The notes below the pieces were generated by a model. That model was not told the origin of the DNA. It saw nothing but the letters and a program-made list of their open reading frames with translations, and made no database searches. A stretch of 64,000 nt of DNA from Ruegeria haliotis (lineage in GTDB: Bacteria > Pseudomonadota > Alphaproteobacteria > Rhodobacterales > Rhodobacteraceae). Both the position numbers and the translations under genes were made by a program. Location: contig NZ_JABXWT010000004.1 in NCBI RefSeq assembly GCF_013377785.1, forward strand, positions 62,001 to 126,000, written 5' to 3'. Of the stretch, positions 45,753-55,081 are shown in pieces; positions within the stretch are counted from its first letter, which is position 1, and the number at the start of each line of letters is the position of its first letter.

Positions 45753-46634
45753 TCAGGTGTAATGAATCCGGCGTTCAACCAGCCGGAACTGAAAGACGGT
45801 GAGAACCAGCACAAGAACCATCAACACAACGGATTGAGCTGAAGATCCGCCCAGGTCGTTACCACGGAATCCGTCCAGATAGACCTTGTAGACCAGTGTC
45901 ATCGGGTTGTTGCCCGGTTCACCCTTCATCAGCGCGTCGATGATGCCGAACGTGTCAAACAGCGCGTAGGTGATGTTGATGATCAGCAGGAAAAACGCGG
46001 TTGGGGCCAGCAGCGGGAAGGTCACTTGCCAGAACCGGCCGGTGGCCGAGCGGTTGTCAATCATCGCAGCCTCACGCACGGATCGTGGGATGGATTGCAA
46101 GCCTGACAGGAAGAAGATGAAATTGACGGGAATCTGTTTCCACACGGCGGCAATGACCATTGCGGTTGCGGTCGCATTATAGTCGACACCCAATTTGAAA
46201 TCCCATCCGAAGGACTGAAAGAACTTGGTCATCGGGCCGGTGCTTTGATCAAAAAACAGAATTCCTAGGAAGCCGGCAACCGGCGGGGCGATGGCATAAA
46301 CCCACATCAGTAGTGTGCGATAGGTCTTGGCACCTCGGATCACTTTGTCGGCCTTGACTGCCAGCAACAGGGCGATGGCCAGAGAAAAGAATGTCACCAA
46401 AACCGAGAAGACAATCGTGAACCACGCGATGCGCTTGTATTGGTTGTTGCCCAGCAGTGAGGTGTAGTTATCGGCACCCACAAAGGTCGAGCCGAAGCCG
46501 AACGGGTCCTGAAGAAAGAATGATGATTGCAGCGCCCAGGCTGCGGGCCAGTAGAAGAAGATGGCGATAATCATTAATTGTGGCAGCAGCAGCGCCACCG
46601 GAAGCCAGATATTGTCGAAGCCTGCGCGTTTCAT
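45753..46634 (-). CDS. ugpA: Glycerol-3-phosphate ABC permease UgpA-like
   Basis: A 293-residue permease with six membrane segments; the EAA-type loop is PRSVREAAMIDNRSATGRFW near residue 180. The opening (ICPW-free MKRAGFDNIWLPVALLLPQL) and the position after the binding-protein gene match UgpA. It forms the heterodimeric channel with UgpE. Confidence 0.88.
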   Translation of the reverse strand: MKRAGFDNIWLPVALLLPQLMIIAIFFYWPAAWALQSSFFLQDPFGFGSTFVGADNYTSLLGNNQYKRIAWFTIVFSVLVTFFSLAIALLLAVKADKVIRGAKTYRTLLMWVYAIAPPVAGFLGILFFDQSTGPMTKFFQSFGWDFKLGVDYNATATAMVIAAVWKQIPVNFIFFLSGLQSIPRSVREAAMIDNRSATGRFWQVTFPLLAPTAFFLLIINITYALFDTFGIIDALMKGEPGNNPMTLVYKVYLDGFRGNDLGGSSAQSVVLMVLVLVLTVFQFRLVERRIHYT

Positions 46635-46658
46635 GACCCGTCCAGTGTAGAAAAGAGG

Positions 46659-46685
46659 GATGGTCGCACCAAAAGCGCGACCATC
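46659..46685 (-). promoter_or_regulatory. Intercistronic hairpin between ugpB and ugpA
   Basis: GATGGTCGC (46659-46667) pairs with GCGACCATC (46677-46685), a nine-base perfect stem with a nine-base loop, lying 19 bases after the ugpB stop. No T-run. It probably separates high binding-protein expression from lower permease expression. Confidence 0.65.
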
Positions 46686-46703
46686 TTGGGGGCGATCCGG
46701 GGT

Positions 46704-48008
46704 TTAGCCCTGGGTCTTTGCGAAGCGGGCCAGCAATTCGTTGGCTTCCTCTTCGATGTTTTTGAACGCGGTTTCGACGTCAACCTCACCGGTCAGGATA
46801 CGGCCATATTCGCGGTTCATGATGTCGCGGATCTGCACGTAGAACCCCATGCGATAGCCTTTGGTGTGTTCTCCGGCCTCAGCCGACAACTGAGTGACAC
46901 CAATTTCGGCCGCCGGGAAGCGATCATAGTGGCCGTCTTTTTTTGCCAGTTCGTAGGAGGCTTCGGTGATTGGCACATACCCGGTTTCCTGATGCCAGAA
47001 GTACTGGGTCTCAGGCGAGGTCAGAAAGCGGAAGAATTCGGCGGTTGCCTTGTTTTCCTCTTCCGATTTCCCGGACATCGCAAACAGCGCCGCGCCACCG
47101 ATGAAGGTTTGCTTAGGCTCTGCGATCACACTTTCCCAATACGGTAGTTCAACAGCGCTGAATTGGAACGGCAGATCTTTCTGCAACAGGCCGCCGAACG
47201 AACCGGATGAGCCGAGCCACATGGCAACTTTGTCTTCCTCAAAAGGCTTTTGGTTGTCGCCCCAGCCGGTGCCAAACCATTCGAACATGCCGTCTTTCTG
47301 CCACTCGGTCACAGCGGTGAAATGGGCTTTGATCGCGTCGCTGTTTACCAGAATTTCGGTGTCGGTGCTGTCATAGCCATTGTTGTTGGTGGCAAAGGGC
47401 AGGTTGTGGCGCGACATGAAATTTTCGGTGAAGATCCAGGGCAGATGCGACTGGCTGAGCGCGACATAGCCAGCCTCTTTCAGGGCGGGTGCCGTGATTG
47501 CCTGGAACTCTTCCCAAGTCTGCGGTGGTGTCACACCAGCTTTTGCCAGCGCATCGACGTTGTAGTACATAATCGGTGTCGACGAGTTGAACGGCATACC
47601 AATCATCTTGCCATCACTGTCGGCAAAGAAGTAACGCACGCCAGCGATGTAGTCGTTGATGTCGAAGTCAACGCCATTGTCTGAGAGCAGGTCTTGAACG
47701 GGGATGGTGGCGCCTTTTGCACCGATTACCGTGGCGGCGCCAGCATCAAATACCTGCATGACGTTGGGATGCTCGCCCGCACGGAACGATGCGATACCTG
47801 CGGTCAGCGTTTCTTCGTAGCTGCCTTTGTAAACCGGAGTGATCTTGTAGTCGGATTGCGAGGCGTTGAAGTCATCGGCAATTTTGTTGACGGTTTCACC
47901 CAATTGGCCGCCCATTGCGTGCCACCAAGTGATTTCGGTTTCGGCAAAAGCTGCAGTCGCGGTGAACGCGATCGCCGCAGCAGTTGCGCTGAACTTCAGA
48001 TTTGTCAT
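46704..48008 (-). CDS. ugpB: Glycerol-3-phosphate-binding protein UgpB-like
   Basis: A 434-residue extracytoplasmic binding protein. The start is ATG 48008 (MTNLKFSATAAAIAF), with a perfect GGAGG upstream and a signal peptide cleaved after AAFA near residue 23; the frame extends 150 bases further upstream without support. The mature protein begins ETEITWWHAMGGQLGE, which is characteristic of UgpB, with LPFNSST-like and SHLPWIFTENF blocks later. First gene of ugpB-A-E-C plus the EEP gene. Substrate is probably glycerol-3-phosphate or glycerophosphodiesters. Confidence 0.9.
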   Translation of the reverse strand: MTNLKFSATAAAIAFTATAAFAETEITWWHAMGGQLGETVNKIADDFNASQSDYKITPVYKGSYEETLTAGIASFRAGEHPNVMQVFDAGAATVIGAKGATIPVQDLLSDNGVDFDINDYIAGVRYFFADSDGKMIGMPFNSSTPIMYYNVDALAKAGVTPPQTWEEFQAITAPALKEAGYVALSQSHLPWIFTENFMSRHNLPFATNNNGYDSTDTEILVNSDAIKAHFTAVTEWQKDGMFEWFGTGWGDNQKPFEEDKVAMWLGSSGSFGGLLQKDLPFQFSAVELPYWESVIAEPKQTFIGGAALFAMSGKSEEENKATAEFFRFLTSPETQYFWHQETGYVPITEASYELAKKDGHYDRFPAAEIGVTQLSAEAGEHTKGYRMGFYVQIRDIMNREYGRILTGEVDVETAFKNIEEEANELLARFAKTQG

Positions 48009-48278
48009 TTTGATCCTCCGGGCGGTGGTGGCGCCGTTCGATGTGATTAGATACGCCATCGCGCCAGTACTCAGAGCGTCAGCCCCGATAGTGATTTCAT
48101 TCGTGTGCGAACTGGCTGTGTCCCTAAGGGCAACCGGAATATGCACATGTGGTCGCATATGCGGATCGTGTGACAGCCAGATGAAACATTTTTAACAATA
48201 TTAATAATTTACGTGGGGGTAGAGGGTGTTTGAGGCACGAGTGATGAGGGTAACAAACCTGCCGAAAGGTCGCGCAGA

Positions 48279-48894
48279 GTGATCGCGCAAGCCGTTGCAG
48301 ATACGGCGGGCGTTTCCCGTTCAGCCGTATCACGCGCCGTTACGCTGGGTGCCTGTTTTGATTCAAGCAAACGAAGAAAACACAACGTCGCGATCCAAAT
48401 AGGCTATCAGCCCACCGCTCTGGCGCGGGGTAAAAGATGGTCGCTTACATCTGGTTGCGGTCTCTGTCGCGAATACGCGCAGCGCTTACAATATGGAATT
48501 TGTAACGGGGCTGGCGGGTGAGCTGAGCGCTTTGAACCAGTAGCCGATCCTGATTGATGGCAGTGGCGCAAGGGCTGAAACGGCAATCGAGCATGTTTTA
48601 TGTTACCCGTTGGATGCCCTGTTTCTCGGCGGTGGCAGCATATCGAAGAGGCTGGTAATGCAGTGCAGCAAATTTGGGGTTCCGATGATCTTACCCGGTC
48701 GCATTGTCGAGGCGCCCAAAGTGAACAATCCGCTAGGCCAGGCCGTTGAGCATATCATCTGGTTGTTAGAACGTAGATTGGAGAACCCCGGCCAGCAAAG
48801 TGAAACGATCCTGATCGCCCTTTCCTCGGGCCACAAGGTACACATTCACACCAAACAGGTAAGCGGCAGAGCTGATGGCCTACGATGCTCTTGA
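48279..48894 (+). pseudogene. Broken LacI-family regulator
   Basis: The DNA-binding part is recognisable (VADTAGVSRSAVSRAVT, IGYQPTALARG), followed by VANTRSAYNMEFVTGLAGEL and LFLGGGSISKRLVMQCSKFG, but these lie in different frames. There is a frameshift near 48440 and an in-frame TAG at 48541-48543, and only about 205 of the usual 330-350 codons remain before the stop at 48894, eight bases from the end of hmuV. The C-terminal half of the ligand domain is gone. It is divergent from ugpB and may once have regulated it. Confidence 0.75.
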
Positions 48895-48902
48895 TCCCGC
48901 TA

Positions 48903-49679
48903 TCAGCTTGCTGCGCAGGCGACTTGAGGCAATAGGAACATTCCGTCTTCCGGCGCGCGGTTCACAGCGATTTTGCAACCATATGCGCTGCTGAGAAGAT
49001 CATCCCGAAACGTGTCCCTTGGCGACCCCTGGTGCATGACCATTTTGTTCGACAAAAGGATCACACTGTCAGCGCACATTGCAGTCAGGTTGAGATCGTG
49101 CATCACCATCACGACGCCACCACCGCGGACGGCGAAGTCCTGAATGATCCGCATGACCTGCAACTGATGCCCGATATCCAGACTCGACACGGGTTCATCC
49201 AGAAACAGCCAGCGAGAGCTACCTTGCGCGACAGGTTCCCAAACTTGAACAAGGACACGCGCCAACTGAACACGCTGCTGTTCACCTCCTGAAAGCTCTT
49301 GATAAAAGCGCCCCTCGAACCCATGTAGGCCCACACGGGTAAGGGCCTCGCTAGCCATCCGGTTATTCATGGTTTTGTGAATCCGGCCCATGCGCACGAC
49401 TTCGAGAACCGTGAATGGAAAACTCATTGGTGTTGCCTGAGGCAGCACTGCGCGGATCTCGGCCAATCTGGTGGTGCTGGTCCGAGCGATGTCATGTCCG
49501 TTCAGGGTCACGGACCCGTCAAAGCTCAAATCACCGGTCAGTGCCGCTAAAAGTGTGGATTTACCGGCGCCGGAAGGCCCGACAACAGCGGTAATTTGAC
49601 CGACCTGAGCCGTCAGCGTCAGGTTTTCCAGAATGGTCTGTCGCCCAAGGTTGACGGTGAGGTTTCTGACGTTCAACAC
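48903..49679 (-). CDS. hmuV: Haem ABC transporter ATPase HmuV
   Basis: A 258-residue ATPase. Walker A GPSGAGKST lies near residue 34, signature LSGGEQQRVQLARVL near 130, Walker B WLFLDEPVSSLD near 155 and switch VMHDLNLT near 190. The insertion with VWEPVAQGSSRW before Walker B is typical of HmuV. It starts with GTG at 49679, just after the hmuU stop, and ends the hmuS-T-U-V operon. Confidence 0.93.
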   Translation of the reverse strand: MLNVRNLTVNLGRQTILENLTLTAQVGQITAVVGPSGAGKSTLLAALTGDLSFDGSVTLNGHDIARTSTTRLAEIRAVLPQATPMSFPFTVLEVVRMGRIHKTMNNRMASEALTRVGLHGFEGRFYQELSGGEQQRVQLARVLVQVWEPVAQGSSRWLFLDEPVSSLDIGHQLQVMRIIQDFAVRGGGVVMVMHDLNLTAMCADSVILLSNKMVMHQGSPRDTFRDDLLSSAYGCKIAVNRAPEDGMFLLPQVACAAS

Positions 49680-49683
49680 GGGT

Positions 49684-50736
49684 TTACAAGTCCACGATGC
49701 CGCGCTGTCGCAGCAGTATCCACAGAAAGAATGGCGCGCCGATCACGGCGGTCACGATGCCGATAGGTAACTCGGCTGGGGCGATGATCACGCGGCAGAT
49801 CAGATCGGCCATGACCAGGAGTGCGGCGCCTAGCAGGGCCGAGTTGATCAACAGATATCGATGATCCGGCCCCGAGGCCAATCTCAGCAGGTGCGGCACG
49901 ACAATGCCCACAAACCCGATCCCGCCGCTGACCGCTACCGCAGCTCCGGTCGCTGCGGCGACAATCAAAACAGCACAGGCCTTGAGGCGCTGCACCCGAA
50001 TCCCGATGTGACCGGCAGCCGCTTCGCCAAGCGTCAAGCCATTCAATCCCTTTGCCAGAAAGGGTGTCAGCAACAGCGGAATGGCGATGATTGGTCCCGC
50101 TACGTAGATCTTGCTCCAAGTGCTGCCTGCCAGCGAGCCCATGGTCCAGAACGTAAAATCACGCAGCTGAGTATCGTCGGCGACATAGACAAGGATACCG
50201 GTCAACGCCATCGCAAAGGCGGTTAGCGCAATGCCAGCCAAGAGCATTGTAGCCACAGATGTGCGGCCTCGGCGCGTCGCCACACGATAGAGAAGGATCG
50301 TAGTGATCCAGGCGCCCAAAAATGCGGATACGGGGACAGTCCATACGACCAAGGCCCCGCCCAAAACGATGGCACCGACCGCGCCCAGGCTCGCCCCAGC
50401 GCTGACGCCTACAATACCCGGGTCGGCCAGCGGGTTTCTGAACAACCCCTGCAATACCGCGCCTGACACGGCCAGCGCTGCGCCGACTAGACATCCCATG
50501 AGAACGCGTGGTGCCCGAATGTCCAGCAAAACGACCCGGTCACGTAGGGACAGTTCGCGCCCTTGCAACACATCCGAAAGAGCCTGCCATAGGGACGTAC
50601 CAGCTGATCCTGTTGCCAGCGCGACAATCATGGATGCAGCCAACAACGCGCCCAACAGCCAAACGATACGACGGGTTGTGGCGCTGCGGTCTCCGTCACA
50701 CACTGTGGCGGGGCTGATCTGTTCAGCCGTTGGCAT
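49684..50736 (-). CDS. hmuU: Haem ABC transporter permease HmuU
   Basis: A 350-residue FecCD/BtuC-type permease with about ten membrane segments. Core blocks are DIRAPRVLMGCLVGAALAVS near residue 75, GLFRNPLADPGIVGVSAGAS near 100 and GFVGIVVPHLLRL near 275. The start is taken as ATG 50736; a TTG at 50754 is possible. It overlaps the hmuT stop. Confidence 0.92.
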   Translation of the reverse strand: MPTAEQISPATVCDGDRSATTRRIVWLLGALLAASMIVALATGSAGTSLWQALSDVLQGRELSLRDRVVLLDIRAPRVLMGCLVGAALAVSGAVLQGLFRNPLADPGIVGVSAGASLGAVGAIVLGGALVVWTVPVSAFLGAWITTILLYRVATRRGRTSVATMLLAGIALTAFAMALTGILVYVADDTQLRDFTFWTMGSLAGSTWSKIYVAGPIIAIPLLLTPFLAKGLNGLTLGEAAAGHIGIRVQRLKACAVLIVAAATGAAVAVSGGIGFVGIVVPHLLRLASGPDHRYLLINSALLGAALLVMADLICRVIIAPAELPIGIVTAVIGAPFFLWILLRQRGIVDL

Positions 50737-51577
50737 CGCGCAACCCGGCGGCAAGATCGGTGATTGCCTGACCCGTGCGCACGGAAAAGCCTAGCAGTAG
50801 CATGCCGTCCATCCGCAACACGTCACCGTTTTGACCGGCGGGAGTCACGGCGATTGCAGGATGGGCCAGAACATCCGCGTCCGGCACTGACAGGAAACCG
50901 CCGGCTTCCATCATCAGAATGACGTCTGGGGCTGCGGTGATGATGGCTTCGTCTCCAAGTGGTTTGTAACCCTCGAACCCCTGCACCACATTGGTCGCGC
51001 CGACCATTTCGATGATGCCTTGCGCTGCAGTGTTGGTGCCTGCTGCCAGAATTCGGCCGCTCTGCATCGACAGCACGAACAAAACACGTTTGTTCTCAAG
51101 CCCTTCCTGAGATGTCGCGGAGTCAATTGCGGCCCCCACGCTGTCCGCCAGTTGTTCGCCCTGTTCGGGGACGTCCAGCGCCTTGGCAACCGTTCTGATC
51201 TTGTCCATCACTGCAGCCCGATTATGACCCATTGGGACGCTGACAATCGGGATCTGGGTTTCCTCAAGGACGGCCAGAGTTTCCGGTGGCCCTGCGCCTT
51301 CTTCGGCTAGGATCAAGTCGGGATTGACGGACAGTAACCCCTCGGCCGACAGACGGCGGACATACCCGATATTTGGCAATTCGCTGACCTCGGCGGGATA
51401 ATTCGAGGTGCTGTCACGCGCCACCAGCCTGTGTTCCTGACCCAGCGCATAGATGATTTCCGTGATCGACCCACCGGCAGAAACGATCCGTTCCGCAGGT
51501 TCGGCCTGCGTGGCACCTGTCCCTAAGATTAGCGCAACACTAAGCCCGGAAAACAGGGCTGTGATCTTGCGGATCAT
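50723..51577 (-). CDS. hmuT: Periplasmic haem-binding protein HmuT
   Basis: A 284-residue class III binding protein with a signal peptide (hydrophobic LFSGLSVALILGTGA, cleavage near ATQA, residue 25). Mature blocks RIVSAGGSITEIIYALG and LPNIGYVRRLSAEGLLSVNP are typical of HmuT; the tyrosine of NIGYVR sits where related proteins ligate haem iron. It overlaps hmuS by four bases upstream and hmuU downstream. Confidence 0.92.
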   Translation of the reverse strand: MIRKITALFSGLSVALILGTGATQAEPAERIVSAGGSITEIIYALGQEHRLVARDSTSNYPAEVSELPNIGYVRRLSAEGLLSVNPDLILAEEGAGPPETLAVLEETQIPIVSVPMGHNRAAVMDKIRTVAKALDVPEQGEQLADSVGAAIDSATSQEGLENKRVLFVLSMQSGRILAAGTNTAAQGIIEMVGATNVVQGFEGYKPLGDEAIITAAPDVILMMEAGGFLSVPDADVLAHPAIAVTPAGQNGDVLRMDGMLLLGFSVRTGQAITDLAAGLRDANG

Positions 51578-52629
51578 GCCGGGATCTCCTCTGTCAGTTC
51601 ATCGAGGGACAGAACCAGCGCGTTCCATTCGTCGGCGGCTTTGGGGTCTGCCAGCACACCAAAGATTTGCAGGATCAGGGCGCCATGCTCATCAAAGGCT
51701 TCGACTGAGATCGCGTCCCCACGCCGTGTTGCCTTGGTGGCTTGCCAGACTTCGGCAATCCGGTGGCTGCGCAGATGCAGGTTGAACCTCGGGTCGAGAA
51801 CGTTCAGCCACGGGCCCATCTGTTTGACTTCTTTGATCGGGCCTGTGTGGATTTCGATGCAACCCTGATTGCCAACAAAAACCATGATTGGCAGCCCGGT
51901 TTCGGCGGCGCGATGCAGAATGGTATCGACCACCTGCGGGGCCAGCGGGCGGACGTAGGGTGCCCCAGCCATGCGATACGCCCCCAACCGGTTCAGCTTG
52001 AGCTTGCGCACCATTTGCAAGAACTGATGAGTGTCGGTGATCTTATCCCATTCTGCGCGCAACTGCTCGGTTTTGGTCCCGTCTATCTTGGCGGGTTCCA
52101 CGTCGGTCCGGGGTGCCACGTTCAGCACATCCGGCTGGCCGGGTTCCCGCAGATCTTCGATGATTGCGTCCCACTCTTCGATCACCGAAGTGTCCCGCAG
52201 GAAAATCTTGTGCACGGCGTCCCCGGCAGCGTCAAAAACCTGGATCGAACGACGCTCTGCGCCGTCCTCCAGCTTTTTGGTGACTGCGAATCCGTGTACC
52301 CAATGCGCAGGGAACATGCGCAGATCGATTTCATGGTTCGCGATCAGCGCGGCATGCGGACCGCCACGATAGTCATCATAGACACCAACCTTTTCGATCA
52401 CGCAGCTTTCATTGCGTGTCAGGGCCATGACGTCGCCCAGCTGGTTCATCAATGGCATCAACCGGTCCATGTTCGGACTGATCCTGACAACGTCCGGGCC
52501 GGTATGTGCCGCCAGCAACTGCGCCTCGGAAATACCCAGTTGGTCCGCAAGATCGCGCTCGCGTTTTTTTGGATTTTCAAGGCGCACCGCCCGGATTTCG
52601 GATGGGGTTGGCAAAGCCAGATCAGCCAT
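51574..52629 (-). CDS. hmuS: Haem-degrading/trafficking factor HmuS
   Basis: A 351-residue cytoplasmic protein of the HemS/ChuS/HmuS family, made of two similar halves (residues about 15-175 and 190-345) that bind haem and help release iron. Blocks include ALTRNESCVIEKVGVYDD near residue 75 and VFVGNQGCIEIHTGP near 245, with a haem-facing His in the latter half. The start is ATG 52629 (MADLALPTP) with GGAGAA upstream. First gene of the operon, divergent from the TonB receptor. Confidence 0.92.
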   Translation of the reverse strand: MADLALPTPSEIRAVRLENPKKRERDLADQLGISEAQLLAAHTGPDVVRISPNMDRLMPLMNQLGDVMALTRNESCVIEKVGVYDDYRGGPHAALIANHEIDLRMFPAHWVHGFAVTKKLEDGAERRSIQVFDAAGDAVHKIFLRDTSVIEEWDAIIEDLREPGQPDVLNVAPRTDVEPAKIDGTKTEQLRAEWDKITDTHQFLQMVRKLKLNRLGAYRMAGAPYVRPLAPQVVDTILHRAAETGLPIMVFVGNQGCIEIHTGPIKEVKQMGPWLNVLDPRFNLHLRSHRIAEVWQATKATRRGDAISVEAFDEHGALILQIFGVLADPKAADEWNALVLSLDELTEEIPA

Positions 52630-52940
52630 TGTCTTCTCCAAATCAGTTTCTGACTGCGCAATTTGCTAGGAGTAGACCGGCCGGGCTGTGCGCGTTTGAG
52701 CCCGATCTACAGGCTCGGGAGCGGTGTATCAAGGACACGGGTGTAAAAACTTACAAAAAAACTATGGTATTTGAAAATGAAGTCCCATAGAAACCCCGCC
52801 GAAATGGCAGAACTCAGAGATAATCAAGTGGAGTAGCCGTCGTAAACCACCCAGCGGCCAGCCAGGTATCACCAAAAAACCGCCGAATTCGGCACGTGCA
52901 TCACTCACTGCGCGACAATTTGAGAGACCTGGGGGATACC
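52630..52940. other. Divergent control region between hmuS and hmuR
   Basis: This 311-base stretch must carry both haem-locus promoters. No perfect Irr/ICE or Fur palindrome was recognised by eye. It contains an A-rich patch near 52745-52775 and no open frame worth calling. Confidence 0.4.
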
Positions 52941-54980
52941 ATGAAATCGGTACTTAAACTTTCCACCGCATCCGCGGCGCTGCTTGGCGCTATGTATGCA
53001 GCGCCGCTGGGGGCGCAGGAACAAGAAGAAGACGTGATCCAGTTGGGCGACATCATTGTCACCGGCACCGGGATACCCACCGAGGTGTTCGAAAGCCCGG
53101 GGTCCGTCACGGTGGTGGATTCAGACGAGATCAGTGAAATCGCGCCAAGCTCGGTCGCAAACCTGTTGTCGGACGTTCCAGGCGTCCAGGCCACCGAGAA
53201 CGATCTGGATCGCATCCGTATCCGGGGTGAGGACTCTCAGCGGGTTGCAATCCTGATCGATGGCCAGCGTTTGTCAGATCACAATCGCTATGGGACACCA
53301 TTGCTGGTGTCTCCGACAGATATCGAACGGATTGAGATCGTGCGCGGCCCCTCATCCGTTGTCTCGGGCAACCGAGCCATCGGTGGCGTCGTGAACATCA
53401 TCACCAAACGTGGCGCGGACAAACCCGTCGAGTTTTCGGGCACTGCCGGTTACATTGGTGCAAATGATGGCTACCGCGCAGCCGCCAGCGTAGCTGGTAC
53501 GGTCAACAATTTTGACTATCGTCTGTCATACTCAAAATCCGATCTGGGAGACCGAAAGACACCCGACGGAGATCTTGTCCCCTCCGGCAGCGATGACCGC
53601 GGCATTCTGGGTTTCTTGGGATACCAGTTCGGCAAAAGCTATGTCGGGTTCCGCGCGCAGGATTACGATGCGTCTACCGAAGTGTATACCAGCAACCCGA
53701 GTTTTGAGGTCGATCTGCCCAAGCGTGATCTTCGCAAATACAGCGCTTTCTATGAGGGTGAGGACCTGATGCCATGGATGTCTATGCTGAAATTCAGCGC
53801 ATACACTCAGAAGATTGACCGTGAGTTCACAAACAATCTGAATTTTGGACCATTTGCTCCAAGTTTTGAAATCACGTCGGATGATGATCAGACCACAAGT
53901 GGTTTCCTGGCATCCGCGAATTTTGAATTCGCCGACGGGCATCGCACTGTCGTCGGGTTGGAATACGAAGATGATCGGCTTGAAACGAACAAAGCAACGA
54001 CACGTATTTTCCCTGGACCATTCCCGCCGCCCAGCACCTCCACTACTTTTGTGGACGCCAAAATTCGCACGAGCAGCGTGTTCGGGCAGCATGAAATAAC
54101 CATGGGTGATTTTGTTACTACGCTGGGTGCGCGTTACTACAAGGTCGATAGCGATCAGGATGAATTTATCCAAAATGGTGTGACCCAACCCGGTCAAAGC
54201 AACAGTGATGGTCGCTGGCTGGGATCAGCTGGTTTGGTCTACAATTTGTCGGATGACACGGTGCTGCGCGCCAGCATCTCACAAGGTTACAACTATCCTT
54301 CTCTGTCAGAGCTCTACATTACGACGGCAGCTGGTGGTCAAACCGTTAATGGGAACCCCAATCTGAAACCAGAAACGGCAACCAATTATGAAATCGGCGC
54401 CCGAGTTGATCGTGGAAACCTTGTTTTGGACACTGCGGTTTTTTACACGCGGTCAAAGGACTACATCGCAGTTACCGCTGACCCAACTTCATCGGGGCAA
54501 TTCACCTATGACAATGTCGACCGAGTTAAAAGCTGGGGCTTCGAAGTGGCGGCGGAGTTTGACCCGGGTTGGGGTGGGGTACGTCCGTATGCAATTCTGT
54601 CAAACGTGACGCGCGAGTTCGAGTATTCGACCGATGAAAAGACCAAAGACAGCGGTACGCCGGACTGGACCGGCACCATTGGTTTGCGCTCGGATTGGGA
54701 AGCGGCGGCCTATACAGGCACTTGGGATGTATTCCTTCGGGGTGAAAGCGCGTCGAGACTGGTGGATGAAAACGGTAATATTGTAGACACCGGAACGCCG
54801 ACCGGCACCAATCCTTCGTCGGGTTGGACAACGCTCAATTTCCGCGGAACCATGGATCTGACCGAAAATGCGCGTTTGATCCTGGAGTTGGATAACATTC
54901 TGGACAAGTCGTACCGGGCCAATGACCAAATCTCCGGAGCGGGTCGGAATGTCAGCCTGTTCGTAACGGCCACATTCTAA
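52941..54980 (+). CDS. hmuR: TonB-dependent haem receptor HmuR-like
   Basis: A 679-residue outer-membrane receptor. The start is ATG 52941 (MKSVLKLSTASAALLGAMY) with GGGG upstream and a signal peptide cleaved near LGAQ. The plug domain runs about residues 30-155 and includes a TonB-box-like DIIVTGTG and the GDSQ-like RIRGEDSQRVAILIDGQRL; the remainder is a beta-barrel ending in the terminal aromatic VTATF. The haem-receptor block around YNYPSLSELY and NPNLKPETATNYEIG is typical. Its position opposite hmuSTUV supports haem as the ligand. Confidence 0.9.
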   Translation: MKSVLKLSTASAALLGAMYAAPLGAQEQEEDVIQLGDIIVTGTGIPTEVFESPGSVTVVDSDEISEIAPSSVANLLSDVPGVQATENDLDRIRIRGEDSQRVAILIDGQRLSDHNRYGTPLLVSPTDIERIEIVRGPSSVVSGNRAIGGVVNIITKRGADKPVEFSGTAGYIGANDGYRAAASVAGTVNNFDYRLSYSKSDLGDRKTPDGDLVPSGSDDRGILGFLGYQFGKSYVGFRAQDYDASTEVYTSNPSFEVDLPKRDLRKYSAFYEGEDLMPWMSMLKFSAYTQKIDREFTNNLNFGPFAPSFEITSDDDQTTSGFLASANFEFADGHRTVVGLEYEDDRLETNKATTRIFPGPFPPPSTSTTFVDAKIRTSSVFGQHEITMGDFVTTLGARYYKVDSDQDEFIQNGVTQPGQSNSDGRWLGSAGLVYNLSDDTVLRASISQGYNYPSLSELYITTAAGGQTVNGNPNLKPETATNYEIGARVDRGNLVLDTAVFYTRSKDYIAVTADPTSSGQFTYDNVDRVKSWGFEVAAEFDPGWGGVRPYAILSNVTREFEYSTDEKTKDSGTPDWTGTIGLRSDWEAAAYTGTWDVFLRGESASRLVDENGNIVDTGTPTGTNPSSGWTTLNFRGTMDLTENARLILELDNILDKSYRANDQISGAGRNVSLFVTATF

Positions 54981-54999
54981 GTTTGGTGCACAGTTTAGC

Positions 55000-55042
55000 C
55001 CAGCAGGGCTATTGTCGATTGCCGACGATAGCCCTGCTGGGG
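55000..55042. terminator. Long hairpin between convergent hmuR and btuC-like genes
   Basis: A 19-base stem, 55000-55018 (starting CCCAGCAGGGCTAT) with 55024-55042, contains a single U-G-type mismatch and a five-base loop. It lies 19 bases after the hmuR stop and 39 bases before the stop of the minus-strand permease, so it could end both transcripts. There is no T-run. Confidence 0.7.
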
Positions 55043-55081
55043 TGAAGCATTTATCGCAAACCTCTGGAGGTCTGGAATGCA

